64,000 nucleotides of DNA from Siphonodentalium dalli (GCA_032622095.1 CP136068.1:187293309-187357308); one strand, 5' to 3'; numbered from the stretch's first letter, positions 18,662 through 31,030 are shown. Notes: generated by a model from the letters alone, not told the origin. Made by a program: numbers and translations.

Positions 18662-21643
18662 GGTGGAAGGAATAAAACATTGTCGCGATTTCTGAGAAAG
18701 TGCAAACTCACGACTATCCATTCCTCGCCATTATGCAAAGGCTTCTTGTCAACGTTTATTCCCGCCGATGGGGGCCCAGGAACTATAATCGACCACATCA
18801 TCATACCCACAGCAGAACTTCACAAAATAGGTCGCTTCGAGGTCGTAGATGACTCAGAAAATAATGTGTCAAATCATCGCCCACTTTTTGCACAAATTTG
18901 TTACGACACAATTTCATGCCCCAATAAAATACCTTTTGCAACCAAAAGAATCAATTGGAAACACTTTAGTGCATCCCCTGAATTGATCAACGCCTACCAA
19001 TCATTTATAAATTTCAACTTACATGATAGATGCATTCAAACCGTAGATCAGCTTGACAGCTACTATGATGAAATTGTGTCAGTCATAAGAAATGCCACCC
19101 AACAAGTCATACCGTCTAGGAGGTTCAATCGCCACCTCAGACCTTTTTGGAATGATATCTTAAAAGAACTGCATCATAATATGACATCAGCGCGTCAAGT
19201 GTGGATCTCTGCCGGGAGACCAAGGGAGGAATCACACATTGCATATCGATCATATAAAGACGCAAAGTGTCTCTTTCGTGCACAATTCCGCAAATCGAAT
19301 GAGCTTTATCTCAAAGAAATGGATGACAAGCTAGACAAAATGGCCGAACTTGACATAAACAGCTTTTTTAGGGCTTTCAACAAAAGGAAAGTTCAACGGC
19401 AAACCGCATCACACTGTTTATTTGAAGTAAGCGGTTCCACGCTTAGAGACCCACGGGTGGTAATTGAAGCATGGTCATCTTATTATGAGAACCTCTATTC
19501 CCCATTAAAATCTAACGATTTTGACGAAAAACACTTTTCATATGTTAACGCTGAAATAGAGAACATACGCTCGTCGCACGGATATAGCGATCTTGATGCA
19601 GATTTATGTTTCAATGTATCTATTGATGAAGTACAATATGTACTGCACAATGCCAAGAAAGGCAAGGCTCCTGGATTAGACACCTTAAGTTATGAACATA
19701 TAATTTATGGTGGAGAGCGCCTGCAGAGCACAGTTGCAACATTAATGTCCAAAATGGTTGAACTCAACCATGTCCCAGCACGAGCCAAACTCGGCCTTAT
19801 GGTACCGCTTTTCAAAGGAGGCAATAAATCCAAAAAACAATTCGATAATTATCGTGCTATTACATTGCTCCCTGTTCTATATAAAAAATTTGAAAAAATT
19901 ATTTTGAACCGTCTTGAAACCTTTTCAACAGATCTCATCAAAGTACATCCACTACAGCATGGATTTCAAAAAGGTGTTAGCTGCCTCACGTCGTCCTTCA
20001 TAATTCATGAAAGTATCGCCTTCACGGCCGAAAATCACAGCCCACTGTTTGCTTGTTTTTTAGATGTACGTAAAGCATTTGACACAGTTTGGATTCACGG
20101 TCTCCTGCTCAAACTCTATCAACGTGGATTCACTGGTAAAATATGGCATATTATCAGTTCTTTGTTAAGTGGAATAAAATGCTCTGTTCAATTCAATGGT
20201 TCGATTTCGCGATACGTCGATATACAACAGGGAACGCGTCAAGGAAGTATACTCTCCCCCTTATTTTACATGATCTTCATCGATGAGCTAATTTTCCAAC
20301 TTGAAAACAGTCACCATGGTTTGCGAGTGGGCTCTGCGTGTTGCGCATCTCCAACCCAAGCCGATGATATGACTCTCTTGTCTCTAACCTCTTCTGGCCT
20401 CCAAACTTTGTGTGACCTATGCAGTTCATACAGTCAGAAATGGAGATTCAAATACAACCAGGATAAATGCAAAGTAGTCATCTTTAATGAACCATCTTCC
20501 TTACAAAAATCCCGAGAAACAGTTGTATGGATTATAAATAATGAACACGTGTCGGAATCAGATCAGGTCACACACCTTGGAATCCCATTACAAAACATTA
20601 ACATGGGCAACCATCTAACTGATCACATATGCCACAAAATACGCTCTACGTATCTCATGTTAAGTAACGCTGGTATGTATGCCGGTGGCATAACGCCCCT
20701 CAGTTCAAATACTTTGTACAACACTGTAGTTTTACCCAAAGGCCTATATGGGTCTGAATTCCTTTGCGGCATCTCTTTGACAAATGAAAACACACTGGAA
20801 AAAGTTCACAGATTTTGCTTAAAACAAATTCAAGGACTCCCTTATAGGGCGCGCACAGATGTGGTACAAGGCTTGCTAGGACTATCCTCTCTATCAGCAG
20901 TTATTGACAAGAGAAAACTTAGTCTGCTTGGATGTCTTTGCAGGACGGCACATGAAAAGACATCGAAAACGATTTTCATGTTCCGTCTTAAGAGTCACAT
21001 TCAACAACCTAATTGTAATGCATCGTTTATTTCAGAAATCATGAGAATTCTTGACAACTATAACCTCACACCCTATCTAACATCATTTCTAGAAGAAGGA
21101 CACTTCCCATCCAAGGAGACATGGAAATCCCTCATAGTAACAAAAATCAAACAATCAAACGAGCAGTCATGGCAGACAAGATTACGAAATGAACATTCCC
21201 TAGTCCCATTCGCAAATAATCATAGTTCACTGTCAATTTCACCTCTATGGCTAGCATGTAGAAGCTATCCTCAACATAAGCTTGAATTTCTAGAAATAGC
21301 CAAAATCCTGGCCCGGGCCTTGTCCCCAGTACACGGGAAGTGTCAGATATGTCATAAACTTTTTGAAAACGAAATCGAGCATGCAATTCTCTTGTGTCCC
21401 GCCTTAGCCGAAACAAGAATTGAAATATGGTTCAACGTCATAGAGGATTTCGGTATACCATGTTTCTTATATATTGACAACTTGAACCCCATAGATCAGT
21501 TGATGATATTTCTTGCATGTATCCCGCCATCCATTCGCGACTTCGTAAATGATATTAAGCAATTCGCCTTGTTTCTTGCTCGCAATGCATTCAAGCTGTG
21601 GAACATATATTCGGATCTGATGCGGCTAGAATCTGTGGACTAA
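18662..21643 (+). CDS. LINE ORF2, remainder of EN plus reverse transcriptase
   Basis: Same frame as the upstream part after one TGA. Seen: the end of the endonuclease (TIIDHIIIP, and NHRPLFAQI in place of the usual SDH). A helical linker follows. RT motifs come in order: KGKAPGLDTLSYEHI, NYRAITLLPVLYKKFEKI, FLDVRKAFDTVW, QGTRQGSILSPLFY and the catalytic QADDMTLLSL. A C-terminal zinc knuckle reads CQICHKLFENEIEHAILLC (CX2CX9HX4C). The frame is fully open for about 990 codons to TAA at 21643. It lacks its own start codon context, so expression would need readthrough. Confidence 0.88.
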   Translation, partial: GGRNKTLSRFLRKCKLTTIHSSPLCKGFLSTFIPADGGPGTIIDHIIIPTAELHKIGRFEVVDDSENNVSNHRPLFAQICYDTISCPNKIPFATKRINWKHFSASPELINAYQSFINFNLHDRCIQTVDQLDSYYDEIVSVIRNATQQVIPSRRFNRHLRPFWNDILKELHHNMTSARQVWISAGRPREESHIAYRSYKDAKCLFRAQFRKSNELYLKEMDDKLDKMAELDINSFFRAFNKRKVQRQTASHCLFEVSGSTLRDPRVVIEAWSSYYENLYSPLKSNDFDEKHFSYVNAEIENIRSSHGYSDLDADLCFNVSIDEVQYVLHNAKKGKAPGLDTLSYEHIIYGGERLQSTVATLMSKMVELNHVPARAKLGLMVPLFKGGNKSKKQFDNYRAITLLPVLYKKFEKIILNRLETFSTDLIKVHPLQHGFQKGVSCLTSSFIIHESIAFTAENHSPLFACFLDVRKAFDTVWIHGLLLKLYQRGFTGKIWHIISSLLSGIKCSVQFNGSISRYVDIQQGTRQGSILSPLFYMIFIDELIFQLENSHHGLRVGSACCASPTQADDMTLLSLTSSGLQTLCDLCSSYSQKWRFKYNQDKCKVVIFNEPSSLQKSRETVVWIINNEHVSESDQVTHLGIPLQNINMGNHLTDHICHKIRSTYLMLSNAGMYAGGITPLSSNTLYNTVVLPKGLYGSEFLCGISLTNENTLEKVHRFCLKQIQGLPYRARTDVVQGLLGLSSLSAVIDKRKLSLLGCLCRTAHEKTSKTIFMFRLKSHIQQPNCNASFISEIMRILDNYNLTPYLTSFLEEGHFPSKETWKSLIVTKIKQSNEQSWQTRLRNEHSLVPFANNHSSLSISPLWLACRSYPQHKLEFLEIAKILARALSPVHGKCQICHKLFENEIEHAILLCPALAETRIEIWFNVIEDFGIPCFLYIDNLNPIDQLMIFLACIPPSIRDFVNDIKQFALFLARNAFKLWNIYSDLMRLESVD

Positions 21644-22005
21644 ATGGATCACATATAAACAGCTCACGAACCGCTCTGATCGGAGACAGAAAACAAGATA
21701 TACATGAATAATTTGTATTTAGTCGGAGTGGCATCTAACTAAACGTGATAATAACTCAACAACTCTATAACGCAAATAAAGCTATATCGCAGACAACTCC
21801 GTCTTTCTCCATCAGACAGATACTTTATCCAGGTGAAGTGTTCCGCGAAATTATAAATACACGAGGCCAACCGTTGCAATGCACATATCTCATTGAATTT
21901 GTATTGCGCATATTTTGTGTATAAAACCATGTGATAAATTGATGTTTATTTTTGTCACCAATATGTTGAAACTCTAAACTTGTGTATGATGTATAATGTT
22001 AAACT

Positions 22006-22044
22006 CTCCGTTGCGGAGGAAATAAAGGTATATATATATATATA
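22006..22044 (+). terminator. LINE 3' end: hairpin, AATAAA, TA tail
   Basis: CTCCG-TTG-CGGAG forms a perfect 5-bp stem at 22006-22018, followed at once by AATAAA (22021-22026) and a TATATA run. Stem-loops before a short repeat tail are recognised by the RT in several LINE clades. Recognition here is inferred. Confidence 0.6.
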
Positions 22045-22445
22045 AGCCATCACATTACACTGTTTGAGGGCTGCCCGGGCCCGCCGGGCTTGCCCGGGTT
22101 TGGCCGGGCGTGTCCGGGCTTGCCCGGGCAGTAATTAGTCACATTGAACCAGTCATTTTAACCCAATGACTAAAACGTCTGACTGAATTTTAGTGCCAAA
22201 TGCCTATTTAATACACATATATTAAGGATTAAGATATACATTTTTTATGAAATTATAGGTATTTAACATACAGTAACACAGAATACACAATGATATGCGG
22301 TAACTAATAAATTTGTTTCAATAATTCGCACACGAGTGACATCTACTGTTACAGAACACATCTTTTATAGCGAAGAAATCGCTTGATCTTGCATCTCTTA
22401 GATCCACCGCAATTACATGTACAGAATGGTAGCCGATCGTATATT
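22045..22445. other. Intergenic DNA with a GC-rich block
   Basis: A GC-rich, imperfect repeat of GCCCGGGcTT type fills 22066-22130. The rest is AT-rich with nothing recognised. Confidence 0.5.
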
Positions 22446-23121
22446 ATCCGTTTTCCACAGCTTATAGCACCGAAAATGTTTCATTGATCTCCGCGTCCTC
22501 TCTCGACAGATGGAATGGGCACCGTCACATTGTCGCCGACACTTTTGGATCACAGCATGGGGTAGCGATGAAAATGTGAAACCAATCCTGGCTTCACCTC
22601 CAAACAATGTTACATTATGGTGATTGTTTAATGCCTGCGTTCTAGCTAGAACTCTCATATATTTCACACACCATAGTCCAGTCCGAGGTATCGTTATCAC
22701 TCATCCATGCAACAAGAATGTCTTTCAATTCATAGCTTGCACGCTCAATAGATCATTGACTCTGTGGATGGTGAGATATCCCATGCAGTATATACCACAA
22801 GCTCTGACAAAAACTGCTTTAATTCAGACATTATATTAGCAGTGACTTCTGAACCATTGTCACGCTGCAAAATGTGTGGCGCGCCGAACAGAAGAAATAT
22901 ATCCAAGTTGATACGCAACATCACAAGATCTTTTCGATGTCAACGGACGGACTATGCAGAATGTTACTAGATGGTCCTGATACACCATTATCCACTTACA
23001 AGAACAATGTGGTAGCAACTGCATGTCGATAAGGTCAACTTGGCCACGAGATAAAAATAATCTTTAGATAAGATTGGCCTGACCACCACACCTTTGGTGG
23101 CAGGCCTAACACGTTTCCGCT
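22446..23121 (-). pseudogene. Decayed KRBA2/Ginger-like integrase fragment
   Basis: Read on the minus strand in broken frames. It opens with RKRVRPATKGVVVRPIL, then LIDMQLLPHCSCKWIMVYQD (first catalytic Asp), then FGAPHILQRDNGSEVTAN (second Asp in the DNGSE box), then ERASYELKDILVAWMSDN (catalytic Glu), then LFGGEARIGFTFSSLP. Known: this block order is that of the integrase shared by Ginger-type DNA transposons and KRBA2-like proteins. Internal stops and frameshifts occur (for example after the ERASYELKD block and in the STESMIY region), so it is a pseudogene. The flanks gave no terminal repeats I could recognise. Confidence 0.75.
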
Positions 23122-25270
23122 AATCAACGCACACTGTCTTGAACAGTTCCACTGCGACTCTGGTCATGTTTGACCATTTCTTCTGTAATTCTTCTGTAAG
23201 TGATGTGAAACACTCCGGTAGGGTGATCAAATAGAAATGGATGATAATATTGCTCAAATAAGTTATTTCTTACAAATATTAAATCCAAACTGACTAATAA
23301 CCGTCAATATCATATATTAATTAAATTTAGTGACTCTCGATGGCTAAATCATTTTCGTTATTTTATCGCCGATAGTTGCGTCCCGAATCGAGAAGTAAAT
23401 ATTTACAATTGGGCGTAGTTGAGAAGATGTTCTCTATGGAGTGGTACGGTAGATTTGTTTTAGATTTTCGGCGATGTAGTAGAATGCTACATTCCTCCAG
23501 TTGACATAGTGCCTCAATACTAACTTAACAGTTTAACACACCTGAACAAGTCCATAATATGTCTTTAACATTCGATCACGACCGCCGTGGCCAGTGGCAT
23601 TGTGGATAATTGAGCACGTTCTTTAACATCAAACGTCTCCTCAATATGCACAAAGTACAGTATATTATTGTTAACTGGTTACTTGGCTGCGGTGTTGTGT
23701 TCAATAAAACAATGAGCTTTAGTCATATGTATCATCTTCATTTGAAGTTATTGGACTGTTTGCCAGAAATTATAATTCCGCAGGCAATCTGTCAAATTCA
23801 GGTCTCTAAAATTCAGCCATTTGGCCAAATGATTTAACAATTTAGGCAATTCACCAAATGACTGACGGTCACTTGGCCAAATGAATGAAGTTTCGTTAAT
23901 TTATAAGACCAGTGTGCAGTCTCAGACTATATTTGCACGGCCTGTTTTACCGAAAATGATGCCATAATTATATATTCCGCGTATGCCCTTCTGATCTATA
24001 TATACAAGCACGACAGCATAATAATGAGAGCCGGTAAATATTGCATTGTCAACCAATCAGAAAATAGCCGGTACGATCAGAGACTATACCGCGGCGTTGC
24101 CGCTCCGGCAACGAGTATCTTCAATGATCATGAAGTTAAGTTTTAATTGACAAATAACATGAAATACATGAGCATCAAATATCGCATAATTTTGTTTGTA
24201 ACAAATAATACAAATTCTAACACCATAATTATGATATTTCAAATAGATATGTAATAGTTTCCGAGTTTCTGATACAAAATGACTTGGTGAGATCACGCTT
24301 GATGTCTATATACTTTGTTTTGAGGGGCAATCAATTCTGCTCAGAGATGTATTCACTTTAACCATATAAGATGCATCAATCATACCAACACAATCAGTTC
24401 CAGAAAGCGTGATAATGGTGCATACGGAATGCTTACGTACTTAACACATTTTTGACGATAATTGTCGCCTTTCTCCATATATAATTACAACTACTTTCGT
24501 TTTGGTTGAAATGCGGGCATTTGATTGGTCGAGATGCTAGCGCGTGACCTGATCTATCAGTGCATAGACTTTGCAGTAGACGAGTCACATCGCGTAGTGA
24601 CACTTTAAGAAAAATGGGCGAATCTATAAGCGTCGCCCCACACGACGTCCCTGGATGACGCGAAAGCGCCGAACGAGAATTCCATTAGAATTTCAGTGAA
24701 AAAACAACTCGAAAACTCAATGCTTTGAATCATATTATAAAAACAATTATTCTTAACATTTATATCACATAAATTGTGCACCGTTTTTGGAAAAGTGAAC
24801 ACGCTAGCTATGATTTTTGCAAACAAATTGGGGAATAAAAAGCTTAGACGCAAAATATTCTTTATAGCTGTTTTCTGGGTGAAAGTAACACAATGGTGGC
24901 ATCCAATGTCACGGGACGTGGAGTGTTATTTTGAGGCGAATTTACGTTTCTTATCGTTTATAGCAATATGCTAAATGATTTGTGCCCCTTTAAGAATATG
25001 CACCCCAAATTGATAGATCTAGGTAGAATTTCCGATTAGCGGGAACTCATGGGTTCACGACATAAAATAAAAATATTAGCATATATATATCATTATATAT
25101 GACAACCCGTACCAACTTGTGCAATTTATTCGACAGTATAGTTTGATAATTGTTATAACATAGGTAGGGGTATATATTCCCCATTCGTATGGTTTTATTT
25201 AGGCTACACGTATAGTGGTGATCAGTTGAAAACTATCAGAATTGGGTGGACGGATGCATGGGGTTCTCGG
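23122..25270. other. AT-rich intergenic DNA
   Basis: No gene, RNA or clear mobile element recognised. A short palindromic motif TTTGGCCAAATGA recurs at about 23818-23885. Confidence 0.45.
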
Positions 25271-25274
25271 CCAT

Positions 25275-25870
25275 TTGGCGACGTTAACGCATGGGATACG
25301 ATCCCCCAATTGTGGGGTATAGCTTCCGGTCTGACCATTGTATATCTCCCCGGGGGGTCCACCCCCTGCGTTAGCGTAATAGTATCAGTTACGTTATGGG
25401 CATATATGACTATATTGGACGTACCACACCTTATAGCTAATATCGGTATTGAAGGGGTTAATGAAACCAGTACATTTTCACAGAATACCCTGTTAGCGTC
25501 CCGCAACCCGGACGAAATTAAAAAAAAATCATTCCCGGCCACTGACACCGTGACGAGGAACTGCTTGGCCAGTAGGCAGACTTGGACAAACGCGCGTCAC
25601 TATATAGCTGTAATCAACATGTGCATTCAAGGGGTTAATAAAATCTGCCGTGAACGACACAGAAAGTCGATTCGCACAGGACACACTTGGTCAACTTCAA
25701 GCAACTACAAGATATACAAAATACCTGCATACGGGTCCGTGGGGCGTCTCGGCAGTCGTGGCTATACTAATTGAAAATCGCAATGTATACAATGTATTGT
25801 TATTAAGGGGTTAATATAAACCGGCCGTGGACAACTAATAACCCAAAACGTGACATCAACACTCCCATGG
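25275..25870. repeat. ~177-bp satellite-like tandem repeat
   Basis: The box AAGGGGTTAAT occurs at 25452, 25629 and 25805 (spacing 177 and 176), followed by a loosely conserved CCGTG-A--GACA block. A degenerate earlier unit is likely. A 182-codon open frame across it (25226-25774) has no domain and is explained by the repeat. One related single copy sits at about 15679. Confidence 0.7.
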
Positions 25871-25984
25871 ATATTTTAAAAGACAACTGATAAATTGCGC
25901 GCGGGTCGACTAACTCAGCGCTAAATATTAAATATCGTGTCTAGTGGGGTACCCCACTTCAGATTTTTAACGCAATGTTCGCGT

Positions 25985-28900
25985 CATGCTACTGCTCGTT
26001 TTCACATGTGGCGACATTCGCAACAGACTCTTCTTAGCAACGGTTGCTAGGCAACTACCCGGCATCGAATTATGGTGAAAAACTTATTTGTCAGTTTTGA
26101 CCTGACTGACAAACTGCCATATTTTTTACCTACAGGTGGTAACGGTTGCTAGGGACACACCCAAAATATAAAAATGCACATATGACTGATATTATGGTTG
26201 CTTTAACAAACTAAACTACACCAAATAGCACTTTTATGTTGAAAACAATGATAATACTTGTTGTTAGTGTTAAGCTGGCTGAAAACAGTACCATATAATT
26301 TTTACTTATATGAGTGGTGTCTGTTGCCAGGGTCATACCCGAAATACCAAAAATGCACTGATATTATGGTAGTTTTAACTAAACTCGTTTTTTATGGTGT
26401 TAATGTGAGCCTAACCAGAATGTGCTATAAATTTAGTTTCCATATGGGTACAATTATCCGTTATGCTCCACCAGTTCAGATATCGGGAATTCAAAGTGAG
26501 AGTTGAAAAGTCGTTGCTTATATTTTATATGAGGCATGACCATAATAGTTATATAAGCCATAGACCAACACAGCTAGATGTATAATGTAAGTCACGGACC
26601 CACTCTACTATATATGAAGAACATAGCAGCCACCAATATGTTAGCCATGGACCTAGCCTACAATAGTTGGGACCCAGGCTCATATACATAGTCATAGGAC
26701 ACATGGCCATACATATAGACTAGGATATGTATAGTCTATGAACCAGACCACTTCATATAAGCCCTTATAGATTGGCCTTGGATCCAGGCATCTACAGACT
26801 AGGCATACACCATTTAACCACGATGTTAGACGGGTTATACCGGGTCACCAAGGCCGCAATGGAGCGATGCCGTGTTATAGAAATACAATAGTATACTATG
26901 TATATGGCGATGGACCCAGCCCATTATACATGTATGATACCTAAGCTGCATTTTCAAGGACCATGACACGGTTGCATGGTTCGAATACGCAAGTGCCCAT
27001 GTACTCAGATACAACAGACCAAGTCCGATGCCCAATACATTAGTACACCATGGATTCAGGACCATATATATGGTATGAACATATGGGACAGTTTTGTGAC
27101 AGATCAACCTATACATAGTCAGTAACATAGATATTGGACCGATGCCACATATATGAAGGTTAAGGGTGGAGGCGCCTATAAATAGCCCACACACATGGCA
27201 CTGTATGTTGGCCATGGACACATGTCCATATGTGTAGACCATGGACCAAGGCCGATAAATGTATGCCATATAGCATTGTATCCAGGCATAAGCAGATGCC
27301 TATATGTAGGATATGGACCCACCCAGTATACGTGATATATCTACACCAAAGACCCAGGCACGTTTAAGTAGTGCTAATACCCAGGTGACTATAAGTATGT
27401 ATGCATTGGATACAGGTCCCTAAATATAAGCTACAGAACCGACGTTATTAGTCAGTTCATAGATTCACATATATGCTGGTAGGCAATGGACTGATCCACA
27501 TATATAGGAGACATATGGACTCCAGGCCATACGGGTAAGTCGTGGACCAAAATGCCTGTGCGTGGATCCACGTCTCGATATGCATGCCATGCAACACCCT
27601 ATAGGATGGAGGTCCCTATAGATTGGCCGTGTGCACCACTATGGCTATGGACCCAGGCTCATACAAGTAGGAAATTGAGACGGCCACTATGGACAGCCCA
27701 TGTATCCAGGCTGATTTAGTTATGAACTTATCCAACAGTTATGACCTTATTACCAGGCATTTATATGTAAGACATGAACCCATCCCATGGATGTACATGT
27801 TACATCACTATCTAGGTTATAATCACAGCCACGCATACGCCTTGGACCCATGTGGACACCACATGTAGCGCAATTACACAGGTGCCTATATTTATGAACT
27901 CATGACATGTACCCAGGTCTCTACAGCAAATCCATAGAACCAGCCCTAAATAGTATATCATCGGTCCATACCCCTTTCTATGACATGGACACAGTAGTTA
28001 AGACACGTCATTTGATGCATTTCCATATAGATAGGTCATGAACCATGGTAACTATGGGTTGATAATGGGCCCATGCAAATAGGAAATGGGCACCGGTTCC
28101 TAAAGGTAGTTCATGGTATCGCAGTCTGAAATATATAGGCCATGCTCATGTACGAGCTCCTATAGACATGTAAATGACCCGTGCAAATGTATTGACATAT
28201 ATGTAGTTATGGCGTGGATAGGAAGGACACACAGTTAGTTCCTACCGTATAGCAACTGGTGGGGATGCTACCACACCATGCTATAGTGTTCTGCATGGAT
28301 TCCATTGTCAAATGTAGTGTGAATGTCGGATTCCATGGGGGGGGGGTCAGGTGGTATCGACATAAATGTGGGTCAATATTTATTACATGTCTCATTAAAA
28401 TGTATTCCAACAATCGATTGATGGAAGATACAATCATAAACTCCACACAGGTATGTCATTTTGATAAAAATAACTGAATAGTCAGTTTTAAGTAGATTTG
28501 TCAATGGTAGGTGGTTACCTAGCAACATTGAAATATCAATACCAATCTGCCACATTGGAATCACATGAGAATGCATCAGTACACAATACAACAACCTTTA
28601 GTGATGCATTATTGTCAATATAAGCATAATGTGGCATATTATGAAACAATTATATCATGTAAATTGCCCGAAACGATTACCATATTATGAAACAGTATTA
28701 TCAATTAAATTACCAGAAACTCATACATATGGTATGTTTTCAAAGGTGGATATGTCCATAGCAACCATTACAACACCCATTGGGTAACGAATGCAGCAAC
28801 TTTACTGTCATGTTCACACATACAACAATTATAATAATTGTTTTCAATATATGCATGTTACATGGCGTAGTTTAGTTTGTTTAAACTACCATAATATCAG

Positions 28901-29335
28901 TCATGTGTGAATTTTTCGATTTCGGGTATGTCCCTAGCAACCGTTACCAGAAATATATAGTAATTGTTTAAGTCGAACCCACACTAACAACAACAACTAT
29001 TAAAGTTGTTTCACCATAAAATGCTAATGACGTAGTTTGTATTAATTTGTTTAAAACTACCATAATATCAGTCAGTTCGGCATTTTTCTATTTCGGGTAT
29101 GTCCCTAGCAACCGTTACCACCCCAGTAAGTAAGAAATATGGTAATTTTCCAGCCAGATCCACTCTAACAACACCTAATTTTATTTTCACCATAAAAATT
29201 CTGCATGATATAGTTTAAATTGTTAAAACTGCCATAATATCAGTCATATTTGTATTTCTTCGATGCCGGACAGTTGCCTAGCAACCGTTGTTAAGGAAGG
29301 ACCTGCCGCGATGTCTACACATCTGAAAATGATTA
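25985..29335. mobile_element. Large foldback element with subrepeat-built inverted arms
   Basis: The left arm (about 25985-26500) and right arm (about 28690-29335) are inverted copies. The left has AACGGTTGCTAGGCAACT then CCGGCATCGAA. The right carries the reverse complement of both, and similarity extends outward for about 45 bp. Each arm is built of 3-4 diverged subrepeats with a GTTGCTAGG box and a TGACTGATATTATGG box. No transposase is present. This is a non-autonomous DNA element of foldback type. The terminal base and target duplication could not be fixed. Confidence 0.7.
26520..28250. repeat. Degenerate ~45-50-bp satellite core
   Basis: The core of the foldback element consists of irregular repeats around a CCATGGACCCAGGC motif and a TATATATAG spacer, occurring dozens of times on the plus strand with heavy divergence. 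Open frames here (for example 26835-27269) are not genes. Confidence 0.6.
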
Positions 29336-30994
29336 ACCTTATATAGGGAACCTATGTGCCAGGTTTCATAACGTTATCACCATTTGCACAATTGTTATGC
29401 CAAACACCAGGACTATTATGTGGTAGTTTGGCCTTTTAGACACTCGAAGCCATGGCGTACAATTTAGGGGGTAGTGTTAAGTTTCCGGCTATAAAATCTT
29501 AAGGATGGTGATAGTTTGATATATCTTATCACTTTCCTTTTCTGAATTAACCACTTGTTCTAATGGTTCATATTTGAGCTTATTGTCGTCTGAATACCTT
29601 TACTCGCTCTCTGTTATTAGGAAAATGTTGAATCATGCGATTTATATGCTCTCTTCGGCAATAAATGTCATCACAATTATGGAATATCGACTGATAGTAA
29701 GCTCTAGTATCAATTACACATTTCTAGCGACACCTGCTCCACGATGGACGGGTATGTGTGAAGATTGAGTCCGCAAATTAGCCTACATATGACTGCATTC
29801 GCGTATGGTCTGATGGAATTTCGTCAGAATTTGCACCGTTACGAAAAATCATGATATCTCAAAAAGCTCAACTCGGATTCTAGGGGACTTTTGCCATATT
29901 TTCCATAAACATCTTATTAGTAATCCCTGAAAAATTCAGCTTTCCCCTATTTTTTGCCGTAGTGAAACCTAATGTGCCTGGACTAATAAATGGCTGAACC
30001 ACGAAAATTGATACCAACGAATTTAAAGCCATTCACAGTATAAGTACACACAAGCAATGGTTAGTCATAAACCATACCGGTAGAATGTGTGTCCCAAAAA
30101 TGGCCGCCTACACAGGAAAAAAAATACGGATACAAGGTGGAAATTTTGTGTTTTTCAGTTTTGGGGACCCACCACCCCGGGAGCGTAAGTTTTTTTCCAC
30201 CCAGGTCGGGGACACCCACCCCCAAAATTGATGTGTTGTTGGCAGGGTAAGGGTCTCTCATTGTGTCTGCACCGGAACTGAGAGCACGCTGATCAAGTAC
30301 ACCCACAAAAAATAAACAAACAAAGCACATGTCTGAAAAATATGCACACAAAACCAGTGACAAAACCTTTAAAAACCCAAATATTTATGGTTATAAAGGT
30401 AAAATACCCACTTTAACAGATAGTTGTGTCCCTTATTAGCAATAGGTTTAACTATGTGCATATGTAAAGTAAAAGCACCATCAATTTCATTAAATAAACA
30501 CAGTTCCAGTCCTCTCAATGTGGGAAATCACTGGTGAGAAGTGAGGAGCTCCCTTAAAATCATTCTAGGCGTGTGGCGAGTAGCTCTCCTACAAAATGTC
30601 GAGGCGAGTAGTATCCCAGCAGGAGATGCTCCAATCAGGCGAACAACACGTTATTATGTGACTTAAGTCACTGTAGTCATGTATCGACATCGACCATGTA
30701 CTTCGACCACGTGGTCACTGTATTTATCGTGTATTCAATATCTTGACTGATATCATTAATATAAACAAATGAGGCCCACGGTTTTTCGGCTTTTTGACAG
30801 CTGGCCACATTGCTAATACTACACAAGCAAGTAAGTTGGTATATTTGAAATAAAGTTATCTGATATATTACGGACATTTGAAGCATGTGTATTCTGAGTT
30901 ATCGGCAGTATTTTATTGAACCACGTGGTCTCTCTGTTTGTTGTGCAGAAATTGTATTGCCGATGTGAATCGGAATCAGTTCGATTTTGACTTC
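29336..30994. other. Intergenic DNA, nothing recognised
   Basis: AT-rich unique sequence. A short motif TCGGGGACACCCACCC occurs at about 30210 and again at about 31389. No coding evidence. Confidence 0.45.
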
Positions 30995-31030
30995 GATACT
31001 GGAATCATCACTCGTGATGATTCCAGTATC
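30995..31030. repeat. Perfect 16-bp-stem hairpin
   Basis: GATACTGGAATCATCA, a CTCG loop, then the exact reverse complement. The motif TACTTCCAGTATTCACTC follows 20 bp later as a partial further copy. Confidence 0.85.

Larger units (their letters stand above)
16120..22044 (+). mobile_element. Non-LTR (LINE) retrotransposon, near full length
   Basis: Seen: two long ORFs in order (ORF1 16120-18093; ORF2 18170-21643) with endonuclease and RT motifs. A 3' end follows with a hairpin, AATAAA and a (TA)n tail. Known: an apurinic-type endonuclease plus RT with a terminal zinc knuckle fits the Jockey/CR1-like LINE group. The exact clade is not assigned. The 5' UTR start and target site duplication were not located. 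A single in-frame TGA in the endonuclease is the only clear lesion, so the copy is young. Confidence 0.85.

Noticed and set aside
24480-24975. Possible gene from overlapping frames on both strands
   Set aside because: No domain, low-complexity AT-rich composition, no splice signals.
25226-25774. 182-codon plus-strand frame
   Set aside because: It overlays the ~177-bp satellite and has no domain or start context.
26835-27269. 144-codon minus-strand frame
   Set aside because: It lies in the degenerate satellite core of the foldback element.
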